This document shows positions 54,203 through 64,000 of a stretch of DNA of 64,000 nucleotides, one piece after another. Position 1 is the stretch's first letter, and each line of letters opens with the position of its first letter. This DNA is from Pteria penguin (Eukaryota; Mollusca; Bivalvia; Pterioida; Pteriidae). Below the pieces are notes generated by a model, which was given only the letters and a program-made list of their open reading frames with translations, made no database searches and was not told where the DNA came from. A program made the translations under genes and the position numbers. The stretch is taken from contig CM068587.1 of NCBI GenBank assembly GCA_035048485.1, positions 25,748,534 through 25,812,533 on the forward strand, read 5' to 3'.

Positions 54203-57130
54203 TAGAATTGTAAGAGTTCAAATATTGTGTACGGTATTGAGTGTTCACTCTGTGGGTTAATATATGTTGGAGAGACAAAGGGACAACTCCGTACAAGAGT
54301 ATCAGGTCACAGGTCCAAAATAAATTGTGGTGGAAACCAATTACTCTATCGCCACTTCAACCAGCCTGACCACTCTATTCTCTCAATGAAAATTAGAATT
54401 ATAGAAAAAATATATCACCCCACAAACAATGCCAATATGAGCACTCCTTTTCGTCGGAAAAGAGAAGAATACTGGATAAGACGGCTCGGCACTGCTTCGC
54501 CCAATGGATGCAACGACAATATTAGTAGTATTGGTAATCTCACTAGTCCTGCGTGTCAATCAGTTAACGTACTCGGTTTATTCAACAAAAGCCAGAGGAG
54601 GCATCGAAGTCATGGTACACGCAAAGACAACAAACCTGAAATACATAATATTTCCTTTGATGCTCTTTTGCCATTTATAAATAAACCTTTGGGCCTTCAT
54701 CACATTCGTACAAAACTTTATTCTATTTCACTCAGAAAATTACACGAGTTGTACGTATCGTCCAGACACCGTATATTTACTGATATAAGCTCTGCAGAGT
54801 ATAGACTAGATGGCATTATTATGGACATATCGACCGCTAAACTTTTTCGTCCCGTCAAGTCAGATATTTCTATGGAAAAATCTAATCGCCCTTTAATCAA
54901 AATTAAATTTGCAAATAAAGGCATTGATTATTTAAATTTTGGCCAAATGTTAAATCATAAGTCTGTTTTAGAGAAAATACCTCCATATTTCAAAAACAAA
55001 GATCCGCCATGTATTTCCTATAGCTACACGCCATCAGTTGCATCCAAAAGTTATAATTACAAAGGGTTTCTACAGTGTCTTGATCTTAGCAACTCTGCAT
55101 GCCATCCTCAAGCGTGTGCATGTTCCTCATCTAATTTCGTATATTCTCCTTGTGGCCACGTCATTACTGGTGATCTCGATATAGTTAAAAACACTAAATT
55201 AAGAGAACTTTTACTTAAAGGTCCAAAATACAGAGAACCCAGATCATTCACATGGAGCCAAAATTTTGAGAATATTATGAACTGCTGCGAGGAATATGCC
55301 ACACCATGGGCAAAAAGAGAGGAAGTACAAGTCGACACTCTTTCGGAATGGATAAAATCTATTGCAGTACTGCTGAGATCAAAAATTAAAAAATTACAAG
55401 GTTCTGTAAACACCAGATTCGAATCTATTTTTAAAGATCCTGATGTTGTCAGAGAACTTACCTTCCTCCAAGAACATTATATCATTACACCAGCAGATAA
55501 AGCATCTAATAATTATACATTTACTTGTAAGAAATATTACTTTGACAGCCTAGTGAAAGAATTAGGATTAAATTCAGCTCCAGGAAATCCTACTTATACT
55601 CTCACGAACTTTTCGGTTTCGGAAGTACTCGAGAATCATAAATCTGTCCTCAATACGTTTGGTATTGACTCAAATAAATTGAATTTAGAACTTCCATATT
55701 TGTACTGTATTCCAAAAATGCACAAAACTCCGTACAAACAACGCTTTATCGCTGGTTCCTCGAAGTGTTCCACAAAATCTGTATCGATGCTACTCACAAA
55801 AATATTATCAGAAATTAAATCTGGCCTTCATAGATATTGCGAAACAGTATATTCCAGAAGTGGAATCAATCAAATGTGGATCCTTAAAAATTTAAAAGAG
55901 TTATTAGAACATCTAAAATCTAAAAGTTTTACTAAAATTCACTCCATCAAGTCTTTTGACTTTTCGACTCTTTACACAACGATCCCTCATCAGAAATTAA
56001 AAGACAGATTAGCAGAAATTATTCAAAATGCATTTACTAGTAAAAAAGGAAGCCGCAAATTCAAATATATAGTAATAGGCCACGATAAAACTTACTTTGT
56101 TAGGGAAAATTCTGATTCCAAAAATAAATACACTGAAACAGCTGTCATCCAGATGTTGAACTTTCTTATCGATAACATTTTTGTGGTGTTTGGAGGTAAG
56201 GTTTTTCAACAAATTGTCGGCATTCCAATGGGCACTAACTGTGCTCCGCTTCTGGCTGACATATTCCTTTATTCATACGAAGCTGAGTTCATTCAGTCTT
56301 TGCTTTCGCAAGGAAAAAAACAATTGGCTCTTGGCTTCAATTTTACTTACAGATATATAGATAACTTGCTTTCAATTAATAATCCTTCATTCGCGGATTA
56401 CCTTAGCATCATCTATCCAAGTGAACTGGAGGTCAAAGAAACCACAGAAACTAGTAATTCTACTTCGTATTTAGATATTATGTTGTCTTTCGACATTAAT
56501 GGTCAATTGAACACCTCACTCTATGACAAACGTGACGATTTCAATTTTGCTATCACAAACTTTCCTTTCATAAGTAGCAACATTCCATCATCGCCCGCAT
56601 ACGGCGTATTCATATCTCAGTTAATACGTTATTCCAGAGCATGTTCAAATTATAATGACTTTGTTCTGAGGGCTAGGCAACTTTCAGTTAAGCTGCTCAA
56701 CCAGGGTTATATATGTGCTAGACTAGCATCGTCACTGAGGAAGTTCTACGGTCGTTACGAGACTCTTATTACTCCATATGATATCTCGTTATCCAGACTT
56801 TTAAATGATATTCTGGACTGAGACTGATTCCGATCACTTTACACAGATTTGACACCTTCTATACTAGAAGGTTACCTACTTCGACTTCTCCATATATAAA
56901 TACATATGGAATTCACACGATTTGACTCTTTCTACTGGGCATATGTGACGGGTGTTGCTAGCAAGCAGGAGATGCTCACTCTCCCGGGCACCTGATCTCA
57001 CTCCATCACAGGGGTTCACATATGCTCTTCAAGTAGACATATTTTGTTATTTTCCATTTGTTTTTCATTTTCACTGATTTTGTATGTCCTATGGTTTCAT
57101 GATTTTTGGACTTGTGGTTTGGATTTATCC
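54203..57130 (+). mobile_element. Naiad family-1, longest copy
   Basis: Includes the GIY-YIG nuclease, CxC linker and reverse transcriptase in one frame (54227-56821), followed by a 3' UTR to about 57130. The UTR has 'agcaagcaggagatgctcac' and 'gggcacctgatctcactcc', shared with 48610-48790 and 32660-32740. The 5' boundary is uncertain. An in-frame TAG at 54203 precedes the nuclease and no ATG lies between. Confidence 0.82.
54227..56821 (+). CDS. Naiad Penelope-like retroelement protein: N-terminal GIY-YIG endonuclease plus reverse transcriptase
   Basis: An 864-codon open frame. Residues 1-97 form a GIY-YIG nuclease ('IYVGETKGQLRTRV', 'REEYWIRRLG') with the C6/C9 and His residues of the Penelope-type CCHH arrangement. 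A linker carries the CxC motif ('ACACSSS', about residue 298) and 'LKGPKYREP'. The reverse transcriptase follows: 'FDFSTLYTTIP', 'GIPMGTNCAPL', and motif C as 'YRYIDNLLS'. This domain order, nuclease before polymerase, is the permuted Naiad arrangement. Canonical Penelope elements have it reversed. By family knowledge the nuclease nicks the target and the polymerase copies the RNA there. Motif C has Asn where the related copy at 49380 keeps the second catalytic Asp, so this protein is probably inactive. The first codon of the open frame is GTG and the true start is missing or lost. Confidence 0.85.
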   Translation: MYGIECSLCGLIYVGETKGQLRTRVSGHRSKINCGGNQLLYRHFNQPDHSILSMKIRIIEKIYHPTNNANMSTPFRRKREEYWIRRLGTASPNGCNDNISSIGNLTSPACQSVNVLGLFNKSQRRHRSHGTRKDNKPEIHNISFDALLPFINKPLGLHHIRTKLYSISLRKLHELYVSSRHRIFTDISSAEYRLDGIIMDISTAKLFRPVKSDISMEKSNRPLIKIKFANKGIDYLNFGQMLNHKSVLEKIPPYFKNKDPPCISYSYTPSVASKSYNYKGFLQCLDLSNSACHPQACACSSSNFVYSPCGHVITGDLDIVKNTKLRELLLKGPKYREPRSFTWSQNFENIMNCCEEYATPWAKREEVQVDTLSEWIKSIAVLLRSKIKKLQGSVNTRFESIFKDPDVVRELTFLQEHYIITPADKASNNYTFTCKKYYFDSLVKELGLNSAPGNPTYTLTNFSVSEVLENHKSVLNTFGIDSNKLNLELPYLYCIPKMHKTPYKQRFIAGSSKCSTKSVSMLLTKILSEIKSGLHRYCETVYSRSGINQMWILKNLKELLEHLKSKSFTKIHSIKSFDFSTLYTTIPHQKLKDRLAEIIQNAFTSKKGSRKFKYIVIGHDKTYFVRENSDSKNKYTETAVIQMLNFLIDNIFVVFGGKVFQQIVGIPMGTNCAPLLADIFLYSYEAEFIQSLLSQGKKQLALGFNFTYRYIDNLLSINNPSFADYLSIIYPSELEVKETTETSNSTSYLDIMLSFDINGQLNTSLYDKRDDFNFAITNFPFISSNIPSSPAYGVFISQLIRYSRACSNYNDFVLRARQLSVKLLNQGYICARLASSLRKFYGRYETLITPYDISLSRLLNDILD

Positions 57131-57182
57131 ATCATCTTTACATTGTTAAAATCGATGAAATAATCTGTACTTACAAGGGTAA

Positions 57183-57539
57183 AATACGTGTCCAAAACAA
57201 CCTTATGATTCAGAACTGCTCTCCACATATACTCTCTGTGTTAATAAGAATCGCTTCAGGGATACCATACCCATCTGGGAGGATTTTCCAACAAGAAATT
57301 ACTTGAGTGTTGACATTGATGTCATGGATATGATGGTTTTGCCATTGATAAATAATTTTGTCTCTCAGAAAATATTTCCAGACATTTCTAGCTATTCTTC
57401 TTCTCCTGTTCTAGATGTACAAATAGCTGCACTTGTCTCCCGATTGGGACTTCGATTGTTTTGTAAAATGAAATGTCTCTTGAGAGGACCCAAAAGAAGA
57501 GACTATCTTTCCGATATTGAGAATATTCCTGAAATTTAG
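57183..57539 (+). other. Unassigned ~118-codon open frame downstream of the Naiad
   Basis: Open from 57183 to the TAG at 57537, with phrases 'DTIPIWEDFPTRNYLSVDI' and 'LVSRLGLRLFCKMKCLLRGP'. There is no ATG near its beginning. Its end shares 19 nt with a probable repeat at 51045-51065, so it may belong to a dispersed element. No family is recognised. Confidence 0.3.
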
Positions 57540-59565
57540 TCACTTCCTTATTACATTATTATCACACTTATTTCCTATGCAGATTGGAGTTCGTAAAACA
57601 AATCCACCCCGGAGGTTTTAGAGTTAAGTGTTATTATTTCGTTGCTCGAGCGTTGTGTGGCTATGACATTTTCTAAATGTGATCAGTCCGCATTTATGTC
57701 GTTCATGAATAGTTGAAAAATCGTGTGTGGTATGTTTGTCCTTGCCATTGATTGCAGGTTTGACTGATAATAAACGAGACCTTTACTCGTATCGAGTTTT
57801 AGTCCTGTATCTAGTTTTCATGGTCCCATTTACGTCCACTGTGCAAGTTATTAGGAATTCTACTGTGACATTGCATAACTTTTTTTTGTATATTATGTTC
57901 CAGGTCCTAGATAACTTTTAGTAGTTACTTGATTTTATTTCGGACTAAAGTGCAACGGACAAAGACAAAAAGATAATGCGTAAGGAATGTTCTGTGTATG
58001 CGTAATGGATATACATATATGGTATAACACTCGCTACGTTTTAATAAATACATAGGTAGTCGTGATACTACCCACAATGCACCACAAACATTTATGAAAT
58101 ACAGAAAGTCAGTGCTGAAGGTTTAATGTAATTTAGTTTATTTCAAAATCGATTTTCTTGGTTTCGGCCTAAGTTATTTCGAACTCAAAATAATTAGTGG
58201 CAAAAAATTAAAATCATTGTAAATGTTATTATCAAAATTATGAATGTCTGGTTTCTGTGCGAATAGGAGACTAGAAAACTTAAAATTAAATAAAAGAATA
58301 TTGTAGTAATAAGTGTGTAATATTCTATATTTAAGGATTGTATACTAGCAGCAATAACAAAAAAGTCACGAATCCTGTGAGAATTAATTCTATCTTTCCA
58401 TACAGCTACGGCAACGTTTCCTTGACATGTACCCTAGATCTGAATAAATAGTTCATTTGTGTCAAGGGAATTTTGATTGTACATGGATGTTGAATGCAGT
58501 TTAAGTAAACGCAAATATGTCATTGATGGTGATACAGTGGGATATTAAAATGATTAATATGTGACGTATATTTACCTTATTGGCCACATAAGGAGAACAC
58601 TAACTATCTGAACTACTACAGTGATGATTCATCATCATTGACTCCACTCAAACATTTTGCGGTTCGTTTAAAGAGAAAATGTATAAGTTTTGTTTGTACA
58701 CCGACAGAAAGTTTAATTGTGTATTCTTGTATTGTTGATGTAAAATTTGAGAATTCGATACTTGAACATTTTTAAAATTTTATAAAAATAGAGCCCTTAC
58801 ACGATAAACAACAAGGTAAGTATATTTTACATTCTTCAGCGAAGTTATTAACCTCCATGTATATATCAAAAATATATGGAGAAAAAGATAAACGCTAATT
58901 TGAAGTAGTATATAGCGACTTTCATTTTAACTTCTTATATGTCGAAAATCCCTCTACCAGATTGTAAATTCACTTTGGTAAAAAAAGAAACAGCCAGATG
59001 ACTTGGAGGAATTCATTATTATTCTTTCATTACAATGTCAGTCTATAGTCTTCACATTGTCCTTGTAATTATCAAAGTGGCATAACAACCCATACTTTCA
59101 ATTAATTATTTATTCATTTACATTTTACATAATTGCTCATATTGATAGCATTGTTTTACTTTTGGATACATGTGAGGAAAATATTAATAAGATTTGTGTA
59201 TTATTTTTTACCCCTATTTTATAGTTATTTTGAATATGCGTGTACATGAATCAGTCAGTGTTCATAGCAGGGAATGATTTACATAGCATTTATTGTTGTA
59301 GAGATTAATAATATCATGAATATGATTTAAATGAGTTACATTTTATCTTTCAATGTAACGGGAAGGCACAACTGATGCATCGATACCAAAATATATGATA
59401 TATATAAGTCTACTGATATAACTGGTCTATTCTCAAAATACTGTGTTGAGTGTTGACGCTGATCTACTGAATTTTCACAGTTTCTGATACACAAACATAT
59501 ACATCCTTATAATTTCCTTGGTATTAATTAAAAAAATCATACACCACTGACTGCAATTCTTATTG
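57540..59565. other. Non-coding, nothing recognised
   Basis: AT-rich sequence between the Naiad region and the 3' end of the EGF-like gene. No supported exon or repeat boundary. Confidence 0.4.
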
Positions 59566-59567
59566 CC

Positions 59568-59576
59568 TAAACTTTA
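59568..59576 (-). promoter_or_regulatory. Possible polyadenylation signal of the EGF-like gene
   Basis: The minus strand reads caaataaagt about 260 nt after the stop codon at 59834, containing AATAAA. Confidence 0.4.
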
Positions 59577-59833
59577 TTTGAATTTGATTCTGACGCATGT
59601 TAAAATATTTGAAGACTTAATGATTTACTGCCTCTAAATCTGCATAATGTTTATCGTGTAGAACAGCAACTGGAATAATGCAAAAAATACAACCACTACA
59701 CTGTTACAGAAATTAATTAATAAGTCTACATTTTCAATTAAACAATTAGATTCACAATAATAAATCACACAGCTACATATGACAAACATTTTGGGTACTC
59801 TTTGTATTGGAATTTAAACGGAGCAAATTTCAT

Positions 59834-59901
59834 TTATCCATAATGATGTTCTGCCTCTGGATATGCCCATCCAAACGATGCATCGTGATGTATGTCATGA
59901 T
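59834..59901 (-). CDS. Terminal exon with His-rich tail
   Basis: 68-nt exon, acceptor gattttcag at 59902, ending in TAA at 59834-59836. The phase-1 start completes a Tyr codon with the previous exon. It encodes 22 codons including the stop and is rich in His and aromatic residues. Confidence 0.65.
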
Positions 59902-62900
59902 CTGAAAATCACGAAAATAAAAGTTACCCCCTTAGACCAATATAATGCAGTAAAAGAAGATTGTAATAGTAATGAAGACAAGTATGTGCATAGATGAAAC
60001 AATATCGATTTCACGATATATTGAAATGAATTTGTTAAGTCAAGTTGTAAATGGGTGACTAAACAATTTATACTCTAATTACAAATGAAGTGTCAATTAA
60101 GAATTTACACATTTTACATATTAACTAGGTAGTTTTCATGTTTTCGTTGGGAATTTGTTGGCAAAGATTCATGTCAAGTTCATGTTATTTAAAGAAAAGT
60201 ACATTATTCAGTCCAGTTATTTAGTGTAGAATCTGGTAATAAAACTGTTTTTAAATAATAAAAGGCAAGAATCTTACATGGCACGCATCCTTTGTAAGGG
60301 TCTCCTTGGTAATTTGACCAACAAACACATTTTCCGTTAATAAGATGGGAATGATCACCGCATTTCTTTACAATTACCTTCCCTAAAATATACAGTTTCA
60401 ATAAAGAAATATATGAATGTCTTAAAATATGTAAACTTGTATGAAATGTTCACCTGCAATTAATATCCACAATATTTTTTACCAAATTTAACGAGGAAAT
60501 GAGTAACTCTCCTTGCGAATAGGAGATATAATGCCGCCTTCTTTTCAGGACTAATTGTAAAAAAATATATTAGATCTCTTTTATGCATGCAAACAGGAGA
60601 CGCTTACTCTCCCCGGGCACCTGGTCTCACCTCGGATTTTTACAGTATTTCGGGGTTCACAACAGTTTCTTTTTGAAACTTACACGATTTGGTATCTGTC
60701 CTTGGACTTTGAGAATGATTAACGGTTTGGTACTTCTTCGATATTGATTATTCCACACTTAGTGTCTGAATATTTTGCAAGGGCATATAAGACTCTTTTA
60801 TATTAGTTAGCATAAATACATATATAACATTACATGCGTCAGAATTAAATTCAAATAAAGTTTAGGCAATAAGAATTGCAGTCAATGTTAGTAATTGTAA
60901 CTCTCTCCGAAGTGTTAGTGAAAGGTGTCTCCTTTGTGTATTTTAGCTTGAGAAAAAAGATGGATTTTCAAAAGTTAGGATTAAAGTTTTACCGATGGTT
61001 TTGTTCTTGATTATCAAAGAAGGGAATTATTGTCAAATTGTATACCAAGTGTACTGGATTAATTCTGTCTTTATAAAATGTCATTACTTGCTACTCTGCT
61101 ATATTTGTGTTGGATTGGAAAAACATGCAAAAATAAATCTCAGAATACACAAAATTACGATACTACATGCAGTTATTCGGACCTTTGATATAATTTGTAA
61201 AATCACTTTGTCAATTAATGTATGTATACTTACAGCAAGCTACGTATGGGTTTCCACTGTAGCCAGGAATACACACACAGCTGTCACCTACCATATGAGC
61301 ATTTAAACCGCAATGCTTACCTATAATAATGAAATGACGTATTATGTAAAAGGACATGAGATAAATAAATGTAATGTATTTCACTGTTTGTATTATTAGC
61401 TGTTTATACATAAAAAGAACTAGTGGTTCACTTCATTATTAATATTTATTTGATTTCTAATTAGAAAAATGCTTGAAAAATGCAAATGTCGACTCTTTTT
61501 ATTTTGAAAGAATATCTTTTATGCTTTTATTGCTTCATTGATTTCTTTCAAAGAATAAAATGACGTAAAATCATCTGATCTACAATTTTAGTGTAAACCA
61601 TTTCTCAAATCTACATGAAACTTATCTATTGCGACATGTACACTAAATGGTATTCAGTGGTACCATTCATAATAAGTACATATGTTGCAATCTTACGACA
61701 AACTGTGTATGGATCTCCGCTGTAGCCTCCTTTACAAACACAACCATCGCCAGCCTTTTCTGCATTTGTACCACACGATCTTACTGCGAGAGAAATGAAT
61801 GGTACACAAGTAAATTCAAAGATGAAAAAAGTATTATAGGAAGAAAGAAAAGGAAAAGAAATAAACTGTACACATCAATATACCTTCGCCCTCGCACAAA
61901 TTAAATCATCTTAGAAAAGATATATCTTTCACTATTTATAGTAACATTTGTTTCTTTGAATTTATTATATCTATATGCTACTTCTCTGATATTATAACTG
62001 AAATTGTATGCCTGTCTTATCAAAGAGAAAACAGAAGACATCTGACAAAGCTGTATGACACAAATCACCAAGGACCTGTACACAAAAAAATGAAAACGGC
62101 ATAATATAAACGGAAAGACATTACAAAAATACTCGATTGTGCTCCGGTCACTCAATTGGTGTTGTTAACCGGTTTAAGGGCTCCCACCTCCTCACTCACC
62201 GCACAATCAAAACAGAAACATTTCCAAACGATTTCCATGTAAAATATGACAACAGCTGGCTCACTTTCATTATGACATTTACATCAACGTACTTATGTTG
62301 ATACATATTGAGAATGTAAATTAAACAATTGCCCAAAGAGGACTTAACTAAAATAAGAATATGATTTTATACAAATAAATTTCTAATTTGCAAACAATGA
62401 AGAACCATTTATATACCAACGTATGCTATAACACCGGGCCTTGAATTTTATTGTGAATTTTACTGTCCCATGTAAAAGAGAGAACTGCTAGCAAGACTCA
62501 AACTAAATCCTAAATCAGAAACCAAGCACGCTTACAAATGAGCTACTTCGGCTCAAATATATGTGCAGGTGCGTGCAATTCAAGGACTCATAACACTTCC
62601 ATGCTAATATTTACTACTAGAAACAAATTGGTGGTTTTGCATGGACATAATGCAATTTTTGCATTGTTTAATGATAAACTAAAAACATATTAAGCTTTTT
62701 GTCTGTACGTATATTTTTTATCAGTAGCTGTAAGAAAACATTGTGTTTCTTGTATCCGTTCACATTAAGTTTTTGGGCATTTTTGTTTTGTTTTGTTGGG
62801 GATTTTTTGTGTGTGTGTGTGTTTTCTTTCCGAGACGACATAACTACTATATTGAGTAATTGGTGTTTTTATATTTTACATTAATGCGGCAATGCATTCA

Positions 62901-63578
62901 GTAAAGATTCCAATATAATGTTGTGTCATACAAAGATAAAGAATATTAATGTGCTAGATAAATCGTTTTGAATGAAACTTATACACTCAATGGACGTGTT
63001 TTACATTGATAATAATGCATTTAAAAATTGATTAATGGGTAAAGGTCTAATGTTACCCCATAACTGATTTCACATTAATTGCGCATGTATAAATGAAACC
63101 AATATTATATATAACATTAAGTACTTACTGCATTTGGTGTATGGGTCGCCATGGTAACCGTGTGGACAAACGCATATGTTCCCATGTCTTATAGCAAGGG
63201 AACAACATTTTTCTATAAACATAAAACATCATTGTGAAATTAATTAATAGAAAATTTTCAATGAAAAGTTGATAAAATAACAGAGTAAGTATAACATATA
63301 ATCACAAGATTTATTTATGCCCTGGAAAAATCATCTTCAATGTCAAAAAGGAATATGGCAAAAAGGAATGAATTTAATAAACTTTCTAAACAGTATTATG
63401 AATATATTGAGCAAAATCAATAATGTTGACTACAGTAGTGGAAAATTGTCATTTAGGAGTAGATATCACTGGGTTTATGTATACTTACTGTAGCACGCTA
63501 CATACGGGTCCCCAGTATATCCAGAATTACACATACAATTGTCCCCAACGTGGTGAGCGTATTTACAACAAGTTCTTG
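59834..63578 (-). CDS. 3' part of a multi-EGF-like-module protein gene (incomplete)
   Basis: Six exons, read from high to low coordinates: 63578-63489, 63212-63129, 61783-61697, 61320-61234, 60382-60278 and 59901-59834. The first five each encode one module of the pattern C-G/C-x-x-A-x(3)-GD-x-C-x-C-x(2)-GY-x-GDPY-x(2)-C. Every intron is phase 1 with GT-AG, so exons can be shuffled, gained or lost without breaking the frame. The concatenated frame has no stops. The last exon adds a His-rich tail ('HDIHHDASFGWAYPEAEHHY') and TAA. The modules resemble the C-terminal half of EGF domains with a GDPY turn. An extracellular, calcium-independent structural or adhesive role is an inference. Signal peptide and upstream modules lie beyond the window. 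Confidence 0.72.
60278..60382 (-). CDS. EGF-like module exon (last module)
   Basis: 105-nt exon, acceptor tattttag, donor gtaaga. It is longer than its sisters by an N-terminal 'KVIVKK' stretch. Encodes 'CGDHSHLINGKCVCWSNY' and 'QGDPYKGCVP'. Confidence 0.74.
60585..60680 (+). repeat. Naiad family-1 3'-UTR-like fragment in an intron
   Basis: Contains 'aaacaggagacgcttactct' and 'ccgggcacctggtctcacct', matching 56960-57010 after the Naiad copy. Diverged, without coding sequence. Confidence 0.5.
61234..61320 (-). CDS. EGF-like module exon
   Basis: 87-nt exon, acceptor attattatag, donor gtaagt. Encodes 'CGLNAHMVGDSCVCIPGY' and 'SGNPYVAC'. Same length as the next upstream module exon. Confidence 0.75.
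61697..61783 (-). CDS. EGF-like module exon
   Basis: 87-nt exon, acceptor ctctcgcag, donor gtaaga. Encodes 'SCGTNAEKAGDGCVCKGGY' and 'SGDPYTVC'. Confidence 0.75.
62000..62225 (-). mobile_element. Naiad terminal fragment with compact hairpin block (minus)
   Basis: The minus strand carries a shortened terminal block from 'gattgtgcggtgagtgagga' to 'gaccggagcacaatcgagta'. The stem ends are intact but the inner ACCG-CGGT hairpin is missing. The distal phrases at 62030-62090 match 35150-35200. It lies in an intron of the EGF-like gene. Confidence 0.65.
62485..62570 (-). repeat. tRNA-like SINE head, degenerate
   Basis: On the minus strand, A-box-like gtagctcatttgtaagcgtg and B-box-like agtttgagtcttgc stand at tRNA spacing, in an intron of the EGF-like gene. 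Confidence 0.45.
62571..63128. other. Intron of the EGF-like gene, nothing else seen
   Basis: AT-rich with a short (TG)n run near 62808. No other exon with the module pattern is found. Confidence 0.5.
63129..63212 (-). CDS. EGF-like module exon
   Basis: 84-nt exon, acceptor gtttatag, donor gtaagt. Encodes 'CCSLAIRHGNICVCPHGY' and 'HGDPYTKC'. Confidence 0.72.
63489..63578 (-). CDS. EGF-like module exon (first in window)
   Basis: 90-nt exon, acceptor tctctttag, donor gtaagt. Encodes 'CCKYAHHVGDNCMCNSGY' and 'TGDPYVACY'. Confidence 0.72.
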
Positions 63579-64000
63579 CTAAAGAGAAATTAGATATGTA
63601 AGTTCATTCCTGCCCTATTAGCTACTGAGAGACATTTCAATAGATATTACTTGTACATTATATGCTTATTTGTGTTGTACTTGTTTATTTGAGTATGTAA
63701 CTTAAATGTGCTTAACTACATTTATTTCCTTTTTGATACTATTGAAAAAAGTGAATTCTTTATTGAAAAAAAGCAAATCTTTAATTAAAGTTCATTTTTT
63801 TTCTTATCGACAATGGGAGAGGACGTAGTGAAGCAGGTAACCAATAACACAATGTATGTTATATGACAGTATAATATAAATAATGCTGCATGAAGTCTAA
63901 GTTATTTTATCCACAAAAGCTTCCAATATTCTTTTAAAAATGTTGCAAAGATATACAGTATGCAAACTTTTTTTATATCAATATTAACCTTGTTAGTGAT
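63579..64000. other. Upstream intron of the EGF-like gene
   Basis: AT-rich intronic sequence up to the window edge. No further module exon is seen here. Confidence 0.5.

Overview
This window is eukaryotic, AT-rich and mostly non-coding. It almost certainly comes from a bivalve mollusc. The reasons are spliced ankyrin/SOCS-box genes, intronless Cys-loop receptor genes, EGF-like module exons, tRNA-derived SINEs with a molluscan-type core, and Penelope-like retroelements of the permuted-domain Naiad type. I cannot name the species.

Layout. (1) 1-3885: dispersed and tandem repeats only. (2) 3886-15833: a head-to-head pair of paralogous three-exon genes for ankyrin-repeat/SOCS-box proteins. The minus copy (8844 to 3886) is intact. 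The plus copy (10611 to 15802) has a one-base frameshift in its last exon. (3) 16.1-24.7 kb: a 45-bp satellite split by a 460-bp palindromic foldback element, microsatellites, SINEs, and a 44-bp minisatellite that becomes an 88-bp dimeric higher-order array. (4) 25255-26493 (+) and 44931-46187 (-): two intronless nicotinic-receptor-like channel genes. (5) 26.9-37 kb: a hAT-like MITE, a (CA)n tract, SINEs and Naiad fragments. (6) 37.9-43.9 kb: a minus-strand L1/Tx1-like LINE interrupted by a 2.8-kb plus-strand Naiad. (7) 47.4-57.1 kb: two more Naiad copies in inverted orientation, one with an 864-codon open frame carrying an N-terminal GIY-YIG nuclease and a C-terminal reverse transcriptase. 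(8) 59.8-63.6 kb: the 3' end of a minus-strand gene built of small phase 1-1 exons, each encoding a four- or five-cysteine EGF-like module; its 5' end lies beyond the window.

The most striking observation is the Naiad at 40896-43689. Once two single-base frameshifts are allowed for, its three internal stop codons are all TGA. One sits where a related Naiad in this window has a cysteine. The frame ends inside a hairpin that fits the eukaryotic SECIS consensus (ATGA, 12 nt, AAA, TGA), and a second diverged copy at about 35.6 kb keeps the same elements. This points to a selenocysteine-encoding retrotransposon, as has been reported for some clam Naiads. The same family also carries a conserved terminal hairpin of about 150 nt that recurs in at least six places.

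The host genes show no operon-like cooperation. The SOCS-box proteins would act as cytosolic ubiquitin-ligase adaptors, the Cys-loop proteins as surface ion channels, and the EGF-like protein is probably secreted or extracellular. All exon structures were read by eye from splice sites, phase and paralogue comparison, without transcript data.
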